Source of the DNA: Streptomyces roseus
GTDB taxonomy: Bacteria > Actinomycetota > Actinomycetes > Streptomycetales > Streptomycetaceae
Direction: 5' to 3'
NCBI RefSeq assembly: GCF_001044425.1
Contig: NZ_LFML01000054.1
Location: 1-50,590, forward strand
DNA length: 50,590 bases
Position numbers and translations under genes: made by a program. A model generated the notes under the pieces. The model made no database searches. It had not been told where the DNA came from and saw only the letters and a program-made list of their open reading frames with translations. The stretch's first letter is position 1. Each line of letters begins with the position of its first letter. This document shows positions 7,362 to 16,371 of the stretch, in pieces.

Positions 7362-8381
7362 ATGAAGATCGCTTTCGTGGGAAAGGGCGGCAGCGGCAAG
7401 ACGACCCTGTCCTCCCTCTTCATCCGCCACCTCGCAGCCAATGAAGCCCCTGTCGTCGCGGTGGACGCCGACATCAACCAACACCTCGGCGCCGCGCTCG
7501 GCCTCGGTGAGGACGAGGCCGCCGCACTGCCCGCGCTGGGCGCGCACCTGCCCCTGATCAAGGAGTACCTGCGGGGCTCCAACCCGCGCATCGCCTCCGC
7601 CGACACGATGATCAAGACGACCCCGCCCGGAGCGGGATCGCGCCTCCTGCGGGTCGCCGAGGACAACCCGGTGTACGAGGCCTGCGCGCGGACGCTGCTG
7701 CTCGACGGGGAGCCCGTACGGCTGATGGCCACCGGCCCCTTCACCGAGGCGGACCTGGGCGTCGCCTGCTACCACTCCAAGGTCGGCGCGGTGGAGCTGT
7801 GCCTCAACCACCTGGTCGACGGCCCGGACGAGTACGTCGTCGTCGACATGACCGCCGGCTCCGACTCCTTCGCCTCGGGCATGTTCACCCGCTTCGACAT
7901 GACCTTCCTGGTCGCGGAGCCGACCCGCAAGGGCGTCTCCGTCTACCGCCAGTACAAGGAGTACGCGCGGGACTTCGGGATCGCGCTCAAGGTCGTCGGC
8001 AACAAGGTGCAGGGCACGGACGACATCGAGTTCCTCCAGGACGAGGTCGGCGAGGACCTGCTCGTCACGGTCGGGCACTCCGACTGGGTGCGTGCGATGG
8101 AGAAGGGCCGCCCGGCGGCGTTCGAGCTGCTGGAGGCGACCAACCGGCTCGCCCTCCAGGCCCTCCAGGACGCGGCGGACGACTCGTACGCCGACCGCGA
8201 CTGGGAGCGGTACACCGCGCAGATGGTCCACTTCCACCTGCGGAACGCGGAGAGCTGGGGCAACGCCAAGACCGGGGCCGACCTGGCTGCCCAGATCGAC
8301 CCCGATTTCGTCCTGCGGGAGAGCCCGGAGTCCTCCCCTACTCTCCCGGCTCCTCTTCGGCCGACTCCGCAGCCGGCTTGA
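7362..8381 (+). CDS. CooC/ParA-like P-loop ATPase
   Basis: A 339-residue SIMIBI-class NTPase with the deviant Walker A GKGGSGKTT at residues 7-15 and a switch-like VDMTAGSD near 165. CooC-type proteins load metals or act as carriers; no partner operon is visible, so the substrate is unknown. The start ATG 7362 has a TACGCT hexamer (7348-7353) eight bases upstream and no clear Shine-Dalgarno. The last 44 bases overlap, tail to tail, the lipoprotein gene on the other strand. The Pro-rich last 20 residues are therefore encoded opposite the end of that gene. Confidence 0.85.
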   Translation: MKIAFVGKGGSGKTTLSSLFIRHLAANEAPVVAVDADINQHLGAALGLGEDEAAALPALGAHLPLIKEYLRGSNPRIASADTMIKTTPPGAGSRLLRVAEDNPVYEACARTLLLDGEPVRLMATGPFTEADLGVACYHSKVGAVELCLNHLVDGPDEYVVVDMTAGSDSFASGMFTRFDMTFLVAEPTRKGVSVYRQYKEYARDFGIALKVVGNKVQGTDDIEFLQDEVGEDLLVTVGHSDWVRAMEKGRPAAFELLEATNRLALQALQDAADDSYADRDWERYTAQMVHFHLRNAESWGNAKTGADLAAQIDPDFVLRESPESSPTLPAPLRPTPQPA

Positions 8382-9636
8382 CCGCGGGGGCGGCCGGCTT
8401 GGCCGGCGGCCCCGCCGTCAGGAACTTCGTCCAGCCCTCCTTGGGCGCCTCACCGACGTCGAGGCCGCGCATCCATTCCAGGACCTTCGGGTCCTGGGCG
8501 TCCAGCCAGTCGACCAGCTCGCGGAACGGCACGCAGCGGACCTCCTTCTGCGTGCACATCGACTCGATGGAGTCCTCGACGGCCTTCATGTACGTGCCGC
8601 CGTTCCAGGACTCGAAGTGGTTGCCGATGATCAGCGGCGCGCGGTTGCCCGCGTAGACCCGGTCGAAGGCCTGCTGGAGGCCCTGACGCATCTGCTCGCC
8701 CCAGTACGCGTGCTGCGAGGGGTCGCCCTGGGTGGTCGTACCCGACTGGTTGACCAGGTAGTTGTAGTCCATGCTCAGGGTGTCGAAGGCACGGCCCGGC
8801 ATGGGCACCAGCTGGAGCGGGACGTCCCACAGACCGTCCGTCTTCTTCGGCCAGACCTGCTTGCTGATCCCGCTGGAGTCGTAGCGGAACCCCATGTCCT
8901 TGGCGGCCAGCATGAAGTTCTTCTGGCCTTCGAGGCAGGGGGTGCGGGCGCCGATCAGCTCCTTGTCGTAGTCGAACGGGAGCGGGTCCATGCTCTTGAG
9001 GTCCGGCGTGTTGGTCTTCCAGTTCTTGACGAACGACTTGGCCTGGTTGATCTCGCTCTTCCACTCCGGCACGGACCAGGTGCCGACGCCGCCGTCGGGG
9101 CCGCAGAAGTGGCCGTTGAAGTGGGTGCCGATCTCGTTGCCTTCGAGCCAGGCCCCGCGGACCTGGGCGGCCGTGTCCTTGATGCCCTGGACGTCGCCGA
9201 AGCCGATGTCCGAGCGGCCGGACTCGTGCTGCGGGGCCGTGTAGAGGGAACGTTTCTCCTCAGGAAGCATGTACACGCCGCTGAGGAAGTACGTCATCCG
9301 GGCGTTGTACTTCTTGCCGACCTCGCGGAAGTGGGAGAAGAGCTTCTGGCTGTCCTCGCCGGCCCCGTCCCACGAGAACACCACGAACTGCGGCGGCTTC
9401 TCGCCGGGCTTCAGCTTCTGCGGCTTCCGCACGTTCGGCTGCGCACCCGTGTACGCGGTCGAGCCGTCGCCGATCAGCCGGTTCACACTGCCGGGGGCCG
9501 CCTCCGGGGCCGGGCCCTTCTTGGCGTTCGGCCCGCCGGCGGGCTTGGCGGGTTCCGAGGTGCTGCACCCGGCGACGCCCAGCACCAGCGCCGTGGCGGC
9601 CAGGCCGCCGGCGATCTTCTTCGTGGCGGCGATCAT
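8338..9636 (-). CDS. Secreted lipoprotein, polysaccharide-deacetylase-like
   Basis: A 432-residue precursor with a lipoprotein signal: basic MIAATKK, hydrophobic core, lipobox LGVAGC with the lipidated Cys at residue 24. The body contains FVVFSWDGAGED, GNEIGTHFNGHFC and RYDSSG, recalling the NodB/polysaccharide deacetylase fold (metal-binding Asp and HxxxH regions), with a C-terminal Pro/Ala/Glu-rich tail. It should act outside the membrane on a wall or capsule glycan (inference). ATG 9636 has GGGAGAGG eight bases upstream. The upstream region shared with the transporter gene is AT-rich. Confidence 0.8.
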   Translation of the reverse strand: MIAATKKIAGGLAATALVLGVAGCSTSEPAKPAGGPNAKKGPAPEAAPGSVNRLIGDGSTAYTGAQPNVRKPQKLKPGEKPPQFVVFSWDGAGEDSQKLFSHFREVGKKYNARMTYFLSGVYMLPEEKRSLYTAPQHESGRSDIGFGDVQGIKDTAAQVRGAWLEGNEIGTHFNGHFCGPDGGVGTWSVPEWKSEINQAKSFVKNWKTNTPDLKSMDPLPFDYDKELIGARTPCLEGQKNFMLAAKDMGFRYDSSGISKQVWPKKTDGLWDVPLQLVPMPGRAFDTLSMDYNYLVNQSGTTTQGDPSQHAYWGEQMRQGLQQAFDRVYAGNRAPLIIGNHFESWNGGTYMKAVEDSIESMCTQKEVRCVPFRELVDWLDAQDPKVLEWMRGLDVGEAPKEGWTKFLTAGPPAKPAAPAVKPAAESAEEEPGE

Positions 9637-9699
9637 CCGTCCACCTCTCCCTCGCAGTTACATCGCGGGTCTTCCGCGCCGCAACGTCCCATGCGGGCC

Positions 9700-9830
9700 G
9701 CCGTGAAGATGATGTGACAAGCCGTACAAAATGCTTAATCACCCCTGAGTGCTAATTTCTAGTCCATTTGCCCCCATTCCCTATCACGATCCTTTACTCT
9801 CCATTACCTTTCATTTACTGAGTGTTGAGA
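9700..9830. promoter_or_regulatory. AT-rich divergent promoter region
   Basis: By eye the stretch 9721-9830 is only about 42% GC, far below the window average. It lies between the divergent lipoprotein and SulP-carbonic anhydrase genes and holds repeated TTTAC/ATTACC words between 9792 and 9820. Such patches often hold regulated promoters or nucleoid-protein sites; no specific site is assigned. Confidence 0.4.
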
Positions 9831-9869
9831 CTCCCGCCGCTTCATCCCTCCGCAGAGGAGACGGGACCC

Positions 9870-12347
9870 ATGGCAGCCACCTCCCCCACGGCCGACCGCC
9901 CGCCGCACAAAGGCCACCGAGCCGATCTCCACGCCGACCTGTCCGCATCCCTGACCGTGTTCCTGATCGCCCTGCCGCTCTCCCTCGGCATCGCGCTCGC
10001 CACCGGCGCCCCGCTCCAGGCGGGCCTGGTGGCCGCGGCCGTCGGCGGGATGGTGGCCGGGCGCCTGGGGGGCACCCCGCTCCTGGTGAGCGGGCCCGCG
10101 ACCGGACTGACCGTGGTCACGGCCGAGTTGATCCAGCGGTACGGATGGCGCACCACCTGCGCCATCACCGTGCTCGCCGGCTGCTGCCAGCTCGGACTCG
10201 CCGCGCTGCGCACCGCGCGCTCGGCGCTCATGGTCAGCCCGGCCATCGTCCACGGCATGCTCGCGGGCGTCGGTGTCACGATCGCCCTGGCCCAGCTGCA
10301 CATCGTCCTCGGCGGCACTCCCCAGAGCTCCGCGGTCGCCAATGTCCGCGGTCTGCCGGAGCAGTTGGCGAATCTGCAACCGGCAGCACTGGGCGTCAGC
10401 GCCCTGACCCTGCTCGTCCTGCTCGGCTGGCCACGGCTGCCCGGGCGGGTAGGGCTCGCGCTGCGCAAGGTGCCGGCCGCGCTGGCCGCCGTCGCCACGG
10501 CCACGGCGTTCGCCGCGCTGACCGGGCTCCGCCTGCCCCGGGTGGACCTGCCGTCCTGGCGCAGCCACGCCCTGCCCGAGCTGCCCGAGGGCCCCGTCCT
10601 CGGCATCGCGGCGGCGGTCCTGACCGTCACCCTGGTCGGCAGTGTGGAATCCCTGCTGTCCGCGGTCGCCACAGACAAGCTCGTCGCCTCGCAGCGGCGT
10701 ACGGGCAACCGCCCGCCGCGCGCCGACCTCGACCGCGAACTGCGGGGCCAGGGCGCGGCGAACGTGCTCTCGGGCCTGCTGGGCGGGCTGCCGATCGCGG
10801 GCGGGGCCGTCCGCAGCGTGGCCAACGTCAAGTCCGGGGCCGTCAGCCGCCGGTCGGTCATGCTGCACGGGCTGTGGATCCTGCTCGCCGCCGCCCTTCT
10901 CGTCCCGGTCCTCGACCTGATCCCGCTCGCCGCGCTGGCCGCCCTGGTGATGGCGCTGGGCGTGCAGATGGTGAACGCGACGCATCTGCGTACGGTCAGC
11001 CGGCACCGCGAGATCTCGGTGTACGTGACGACGATCGCGGCCGTGGTGCTCGGCGGGGTCCTGGAGGGGGTCGCCGTCGGCATCGCGGTGGCCGTCGCGC
11101 TCGCACTGCACCGGCTGGCCCGTACCCGGATCACCGTGGAGGTGCAGGACGGGGTCCACCGGGTGTGGGCGCGAGGGCAGTTGACCTTCCTCGCAGTGCC
11201 GCGACTGAGCCGGGTGCTGAACCAGATCCCGCCCGGCGGGCGCGTGGTGGTGGAGCTGGACGGCTCCTTCATGGACCACGCGGCGTACGAGACGCTCCAG
11301 GACTGGCAGCACGCCCATCTGGTGCACGGGGGCTCGCTTGAGGTCACCGGCCGCTCCACCGCCCGGATGGCCGGGGCGGGTCACTCCGGCGACCGGACGC
11401 ACACGGCACACCAGCCCCACCTTGCCCACTCGGCCCACTCGGTCCACCGCGCCGATCAGAGATCCCATCGCGGGACCCATCGCGGCGGACACCAGTGCTG
11501 CCGCCCCTGGACCCCGTGGATGAACCACTGCGACCACCGCCCGGCGGCCGAGCCCATGATCCCCGGCGCGGCCGCGGCCCCCGACGCGATGGACGCGCTG
11601 GAGTCGGCGGAGGCGGTGGAGTCGGTGGCCCCGCCCCCGGCCCCGCGCCGCCGCGGCGCCGGCCAACTGGCCAGCGGGATCAGCGCCTTCCAGCGGGACA
11701 CCGCGCCGCACGTCCGCGAGGAGCTGGCCCGGCTGGCCCGGGAGGGGCAGCGGCCCTCGCAGCTCTTCCTGACCTGCGCCGACTCCCGCCTGGTGACCAG
11801 CATGATCACGGCCAGCGGCCCCGGCGACCTGTTCACCGTCCGCAACGTCGGCAACCTGGTCCCCCTGCCGGGCGCCGAGTCCACGGACGACTCGGTCGCG
11901 GCGGCCATCGAGTACGCGGTGGACGTGCTCAAGGTGGACAGCATCACGGTGTGCGGGCACTCGGGCTGCGGGGCCATGCAGGCGCTGCTGAACTCCGCGC
12001 CGGGAACCCCGATGACCCCGCTGCGCCGGTGGCTGCGGCACGGGCTGCCCAGTCTGGAGCGGATGGCCAGCCGCCACCACGCCTGGGTGCGGATCGCGGG
12101 CCGGCTCCCGGCCGACGCGGTGGAGCAGCTGTGCCTGACCAACGTGGTGCAGCAGCTGGAGCACCTGCGGGCGCACGAATCGGTGGCCCGCAGGCTCGCG
12201 GAGGGCACGCTGGAGCTGCACGGGATGTACTTCCACGTGGGCGAGGCCCAGGCGTACCTGCTGTCGGAGGGCGAGGACTTCTTCGACTGCCGGGTCTTCG
12301 ACAGCGTCGGACACCAGGCCGCGGAGCACGTCGGGCAGCACGCCTGA
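9870..12347 (+). CDS. SulP-family anion transporter fused to beta-carbonic anhydrase
   Basis: An 825-residue fusion. Residues ~20-415 form a multi-span SulP permease (opening segment FLIALPLSLGIALATGAP), followed by a STAS-like domain (~425-500), a His/Cys-rich linker (~503-555) and a beta-class carbonic anhydrase (~600-825). Zinc ligands and the catalytic dyad are visible: C636, D638, R640, H697 and C700. The likely role is bicarbonate (or sulfate) transport coupled to CO2/HCO3- interconversion at the membrane. ATG 9870 is chosen over the frame start at 9822 because GGAGACGGG lies just upstream. SulP-CA fusions are known in bacteria; the metal-ligand-rich linker is the odd feature. Confidence 0.92.
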   Translation: MAATSPTADRPPHKGHRADLHADLSASLTVFLIALPLSLGIALATGAPLQAGLVAAAVGGMVAGRLGGTPLLVSGPATGLTVVTAELIQRYGWRTTCAITVLAGCCQLGLAALRTARSALMVSPAIVHGMLAGVGVTIALAQLHIVLGGTPQSSAVANVRGLPEQLANLQPAALGVSALTLLVLLGWPRLPGRVGLALRKVPAALAAVATATAFAALTGLRLPRVDLPSWRSHALPELPEGPVLGIAAAVLTVTLVGSVESLLSAVATDKLVASQRRTGNRPPRADLDRELRGQGAANVLSGLLGGLPIAGGAVRSVANVKSGAVSRRSVMLHGLWILLAAALLVPVLDLIPLAALAALVMALGVQMVNATHLRTVSRHREISVYVTTIAAVVLGGVLEGVAVGIAVAVALALHRLARTRITVEVQDGVHRVWARGQLTFLAVPRLSRVLNQIPPGGRVVVELDGSFMDHAAYETLQDWQHAHLVHGGSLEVTGRSTARMAGAGHSGDRTHTAHQPHLAHSAHSVHRADQRSHRGTHRGGHQCCRPWTPWMNHCDHRPAAEPMIPGAAAAPDAMDALESAEAVESVAPPPAPRRRGAGQLASGISAFQRDTAPHVREELARLAREGQRPSQLFLTCADSRLVTSMITASGPGDLFTVRNVGNLVPLPGAESTDDSVAAAIEYAVDVLKVDSITVCGHSGCGAMQALLNSAPGTPMTPLRRWLRHGLPSLERMASRHHAWVRIAGRLPADAVEQLCLTNVVQQLEHLRAHESVARRLAEGTLELHGMYFHVGEAQAYLLSEGEDFFDCRVFDSVGHQAAEHVGQHA

Positions 12348-12351
12348 GAAG

Positions 12352-12390
12352 ACGGCCGGACGGCCGGACGGCCGGACGACGGCCGGACGC
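12352..12390 (+). repeat. Short tandem repeat of GGACGGCC-type units
   Basis: Just past the stop codon of the SulP fusion, about four near-copies of an 8-bp CGGCCGGA word stand in tandem. Probably slippage-prone noncoding DNA. Confidence 0.5.
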
Positions 12391-12506
12391 CCCGATACCC
12401 CGACGCACCCGTGCCCGGATGCCCGGATGATGGCCGAATCGCCGTCGCCTGCGGATCCTGATCATGGACGCCGACGAACCGGTAGCCTCCGGTATCCGTG
12501 TCACAC

Positions 12507-12546
12507 AGTGGCCCTTTCCCGCACCCTGCAGCGGGAAGGGGCCACT
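12507..12546. terminator. Hairpin between the SulP-CA and acsA genes
   Basis: A 16-bp stem with one G-U pair (12507-12522 with 12531-12546) and an 8-base loop, 160 bp past the SulP-CA stop and just upstream of the acsA promoter. It probably insulates the two genes. The ~320-bp gap holds nothing else besides the repeats and the DasR-like site. Confidence 0.55.
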
Positions 12547-12571
12547 CTGCACGTCCGCCCGGCTGTGGTAT

Positions 12572-12583
12572 AGGTCTAAACCA
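12572..12583. promoter_or_regulatory. DasR-type (dre) operator candidate upstream of acsA
   Basis: AGGTCTAAACCA matches 10 of 12 positions of the dre palindrome TGGTCTAGACCA recognised by the GntR regulator DasR, inside the AT-rich stretch TATAGGTCTAAACCAATTTT. It lies about 90 bp upstream of the acsA start. DasR regulation of acetyl-CoA synthetase has been reported in Saccharopolyspora; binding here is inferred. Confidence 0.5.
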
Positions 12584-12669
12584 ATTTTCGGCTACCCCTT
12601 GTCACCAGGGCCGCTGACTGATGAGCTATGCCCGGGGACACAACGGACACCCTGGGAAAGGGAGATGTC

Positions 12670-14625
12670 GTGAGCAACGAAAGCCTGGCCAACCTGTTGA
12701 AGGAGGAGCGCCGATTCGCTCCTCCCGCCGACCTGGCCGCCGCCGCCAACGTGACAGGGGCTGCGTACGCACAGGCCGACGCGGACCGGCTGGGCTTCTG
12801 GGCCGAGCAGGCCCGCCGCCTGACCTGGGACACCGAGCCGACCGAGACGCTCGACTGGACCAACCCGCCCTTCGCCAAGTGGTTCGCGGACGGCAAGCTG
12901 AACGTGGCCTACAACTGCGTGGACCGGCACGTCGAGGCCGGCAACGGCGACCGCGTCGCCATCCACTTCGAGGGCGAGCCCGGCGACAGCCGCGCGATCA
13001 CCTACGCCGAGCTCAAGGACGAGGTCTCCAAGGCCGCCAACGCCCTGACCGAGCTGGGCGTCCAGGCCGGCGACCGGGTCGCGGTCTACCTGCCGATGAT
13101 CCCCGAGGCCGTCGTCGCGATGCTCGCGTGCGCCCGCGTCGGCGCCGCCCACTCGGTGGTCTTCGGCGGTTTCTCCGCCGACGCCGTGGCCTCCCGCATC
13201 CAGGACGCCGACGCCAAGCTGGTCATCACCGCCGACGGCGGCTACCGCCGCGGCAAGCCCAGCGCCCTCAAGCCCGCCATCGACGAGGCCGTCGCCAAGT
13301 GTCCGCAGGTCGAGCACGTACTGGTCGTACGGCGCACCGGCCAGGACACCGCGTTCACCGAGGGCCGCGACGTCTGGTGGCACGAGGTCGTCGGACGCCA
13401 GTCCGCCGAGCACACCCCGCAGCCCTTCGACGCCGAGCACCCGCTGTTCATCCTGTACACCTCCGGGACCACCGGTAAGCCCAAGGGCATCCTGCACACC
13501 TCCGGCGGCTACCTCACGCAGGCCGCGTACACCCACCACGCCGTCTTCGACCTCAAGCCGGAGACCGACGTCTACTGGTGCACCGCCGACATCGGCTGGG
13601 TGACCGGGCACTCGTACATCGTCTACGGGCCCCTCGCCAACGGCGCCACCCAGGTCATGTACGAGGGCACCCCGGACACCCCGCACCAGGGCCGGTTCTG
13701 GGAGGTCGTGCAGAAGTCCGGCGCCACCATCCTCTACACCGCGCCCACGGCGATCCGCACGTTCATGAAGTGGGGCGACGACATCCCCGCGAAGTTCGAC
13801 CTGTCGAGCCTGCGCGTGCTGGGCTCGGTCGGCGAGCCGATCAACCCCGAGGCCTGGATCTGGTACCGCAAGCACATCGGCGGCGACCGCTGCCCGATCG
13901 TGGACACGTGGTGGCAGACCGAGACCGGCGCGATGATGATCTCCCCGCTGCCCGGCCTCACCGAGACCAAGCCGGGCTCCGCCCAGCGCGCCCTGCCGGG
14001 CATCGGGGCCACCGTCGTCGACGACGAAGGCCACGAGGTCCCGAACGGCGGGGGCGGCTACCTGGTCCTCACCGAGCCGTGGCCGTCGATGCTGCGCACC
14101 ATCTGGGGCGACGACCAGCGGTTCGTCGACACCTACTGGTCCCGCTTCGCGGGCCGCTACTTCGCGGGCGACGGCGCCAAGAAGGACGACGACGGCGACA
14201 TCTGGCTGCTGGGCCGCGTCGACGACGTGATGCTGGTCTCCGGCCACAACATCTCCACCACCGAGGTGGAGTCGGCGCTGGTCTCGCACCCCTCGGTCGC
14301 CGAGGCGGCCGTGGTCGGCGCCAAGGACGAGACCACCGGCCAGGCGATCGTGGCCTTCGTGATCCTGCGCGGCAGCGCCTCCGAGACGGACACCCTCGTC
14401 GGCGAGCTCCGCAACCACGTGGGCGCCACGCTGGGCCCGATCGCCAAGCCGAAGCGCATCGTTCCCGTCCAGGAGCTCCCGAAGACCCGCTCGGGCAAGA
14501 TCATGCGGCGTCTGCTGCGCGATGTCGCCGAGGACCGCGCGGTCGGCGACGTCACGACTCTGGCCGATTCCTCGGTCATGGACCTCATCCAGACCAAGCT
14601 GCCGTCCGCCTCCAGCGAGGACTAG
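12670..14625 (+). CDS. acsA: Acetyl-CoA synthetase (AMP-forming)
   Basis: A 651-residue enzyme that makes acetyl-CoA from acetate, ATP and CoA via acetyl-AMP. The AMP-binding signature YTSGTTGKPKG is at about residues 263-273, WWQTETG follows, and the C-terminal domain holds the A10 motif PKTRSGKIMRR with the regulatory/catalytic lysine near residue 610 (a known acetylation target in the family). Length is typical. GTG 12670 has AAGGGAG six bases upstream; the ATG 42 bases earlier lacks one. The gene has its own promoter region with a dre-like site and is closed by the hairpin at 14651. Confidence 0.95.
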   Translation: MSNESLANLLKEERRFAPPADLAAAANVTGAAYAQADADRLGFWAEQARRLTWDTEPTETLDWTNPPFAKWFADGKLNVAYNCVDRHVEAGNGDRVAIHFEGEPGDSRAITYAELKDEVSKAANALTELGVQAGDRVAVYLPMIPEAVVAMLACARVGAAHSVVFGGFSADAVASRIQDADAKLVITADGGYRRGKPSALKPAIDEAVAKCPQVEHVLVVRRTGQDTAFTEGRDVWWHEVVGRQSAEHTPQPFDAEHPLFILYTSGTTGKPKGILHTSGGYLTQAAYTHHAVFDLKPETDVYWCTADIGWVTGHSYIVYGPLANGATQVMYEGTPDTPHQGRFWEVVQKSGATILYTAPTAIRTFMKWGDDIPAKFDLSSLRVLGSVGEPINPEAWIWYRKHIGGDRCPIVDTWWQTETGAMMISPLPGLTETKPGSAQRALPGIGATVVDDEGHEVPNGGGGYLVLTEPWPSMLRTIWGDDQRFVDTYWSRFAGRYFAGDGAKKDDDGDIWLLGRVDDVMLVSGHNISTTEVESALVSHPSVAEAAVVGAKDETTGQAIVAFVILRGSASETDTLVGELRNHVGATLGPIAKPKRIVPVQELPKTRSGKIMRRLLRDVAEDRAVGDVTTLADSSVMDLIQTKLPSASSED

Positions 14626-14650
14626 GCGCGGGCTTCACCGACAGGTGACG

Positions 14651-14683
14651 AGGGGTATCCGGCGTATCGCGCCGGATGCCCCT
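14651..14683 (+). terminator. Terminator of acsA
   Basis: AGGGGTATCCGGCG pairs with CGCCGGATGCCCCT (one G-U) around loop TATCG, 25 bp past the acsA stop and followed by TTCG. Confidence 0.7.
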
Positions 14684-14833
14684 TTCGCGCATAAAGTGAT
14701 GATCGCCGGATACGTCCTCGCGTCACCCTGTAAAGTGAGCGAAGCGTAAAAATGCAGGTCCACAGGGTGCGCCGGGAAGTCTGGTCGGCAATGAGCTTCG
14801 CCATGCCGTCCAACCCACCCGGAGGTGTCCCCC

Positions 14834-16270
14834 GTGGCCGCGCCCAGCCCCACCGACCGCCACAGCCGCAAGTTCCTCGGCATGCTCTCCCTGCCCGAGC
14901 GGCGCTTCGTGGCCGACGCCCTGCGCGCCGAGACCGTCGGCGGCGTGCTCCTGCTCGTGGCCGCCATCGCCGCCCTGCTGTGGGCGAACATCCCCGCCCT
15001 CTCCGCCGGCTACGCGGACGTGAGCGACTTCCACATCGGCCCCGCCTCCCTCGGCCTGGACCTCTCGATCCAGCACTGGGCGGCCGACGGGCTCCTCGCG
15101 ATCTTCTTCTTCGTCGCCGGCATCGAGCTCAAACGCGAGCTGGTCGCGGGAGATCTGCGCGACCCGAAGGCGGCGGCCCTCCCGGTGATCGCCGCCGTCT
15201 GCGGGATGGCCGTGCCCGCGCTGGTGTACGTACTGGTCAACGCGGCCGGCGGCGGCTCGATGGACGGCTGGGCGGTCCCGACCGCCACCGACATCGCCTT
15301 CGCCCTCGCCGTCCTGGCCGTCATCGGCACCTCACTGCCGTCCGCCCTGCGCGCCTTCCTGCTGACCCTCGCCGTCGTCGACGACCTCTTCGCCATCATG
15401 ATCATCGCGGTGTTCTTCACCAGCGAGATCGACTTCCTGGCCCTCGGCGGCGCGGTCCTCGGCCTGGCCGTCTTCTGGTTCCTGCTCCGCGCGGGTGTCC
15501 GCGGCTGGTACGTGTACGTCCCGCTCGCCCTGGTCATCTGGGGCCTGATGTACAACAGCGGGGTCCACGCCACCATCGCCGGCGTCGCGATGGGCCTGAT
15601 GCTCCGCTGCTCCCGCAAGGAGGGCGAGGACACCTCCCCCGGCGAGCACATCGAGCACCTCGTACGGCCCATCTCGGCGGGCCTCGCCGTCCCGCTCTTC
15701 GCGCTGTTCTCGGCCGGGGTCTCGCTCTCCGACGAGGCCATCGCCCAGGTCTTCACCCGGCCCGAGACCCTCGGTGTCGTGCTCGGCCTGGTCATCGGCA
15801 AGGCCGTCGGCATCTTCGGCGGCACCTGGCTGGCCGCCCGCTTCACTCGCGCTTCGCTCAACGAGGACTTGGCCTGGCCCGACGTACTGGCGGTGGCCTC
15901 CCTCGCCGGCATCGGCTTCACCGTCTCGCTGCTCATCAGCGAACTCGCCTTCACCGGCGACCCGACGCTCACCGGCGAGGTGAAGGCCGCCGTCCTCTTC
16001 GGCTCCCTCATCGCCGCCGTCATCGCGAGCGTCCTGCTCAAGCTGCGCAACCGCACGTACCGGGCCCTCACCGAGGACGAGGAGCGTGACGAGGACCTCG
16101 ACGGCATCCCGGACATCTACGAGCAGGACAAGCCGGAGTACCACCTGCGGATGGCGAAGATCTACGAGGCGAAGGCCGCGGAGCACCGCCGCAGGGCCGA
16201 GGCGGCCGCGGCCGCCGCGCGGGACGAAGCGGCCACCGGGTCCAGCGCCGAGCGCGGCCGTCCGGCATGA
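14834..16270 (+). CDS. nhaA: NhaA-family Na+/H+ antiporter
   Basis: A 478-residue integral membrane protein of the NhaA family, which exports Na+ in exchange for H+. Diagnostic segments are HWAADGLLAIFFFVAGIELKRE, the paired aspartates in TLAVVDDLFAIMI (ion-binding site) and PTATDIAFALAVLAV. A charged cytoplasmic tail of ~75 residues rich in Glu, Arg and Ala follows the last membrane span and could form a coiled coil. GTG 14834 is preceded by GGAGG at eight bases, so it is preferred to GTG 14825, which overlaps that site. The tail is longer than in E. coli NhaA. Confidence 0.93.
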   Translation: MAAPSPTDRHSRKFLGMLSLPERRFVADALRAETVGGVLLLVAAIAALLWANIPALSAGYADVSDFHIGPASLGLDLSIQHWAADGLLAIFFFVAGIELKRELVAGDLRDPKAAALPVIAAVCGMAVPALVYVLVNAAGGGSMDGWAVPTATDIAFALAVLAVIGTSLPSALRAFLLTLAVVDDLFAIMIIAVFFTSEIDFLALGGAVLGLAVFWFLLRAGVRGWYVYVPLALVIWGLMYNSGVHATIAGVAMGLMLRCSRKEGEDTSPGEHIEHLVRPISAGLAVPLFALFSAGVSLSDEAIAQVFTRPETLGVVLGLVIGKAVGIFGGTWLAARFTRASLNEDLAWPDVLAVASLAGIGFTVSLLISELAFTGDPTLTGEVKAAVLFGSLIAAVIASVLLKLRNRTYRALTEDEERDEDLDGIPDIYEQDKPEYHLRMAKIYEAKAAEHRRRAEAAAAAARDEAATGSSAERGRPA

Positions 16271-16371
16271 TCTGAACTGACGCCGCGACGGGTGCGGTGA
16301 CGGGCGCAGGACAGGCGCCGCCGCGCAGGGCGTCGACAGCAGACGACGGCAGATGACAGAGGGAGAGAGCG

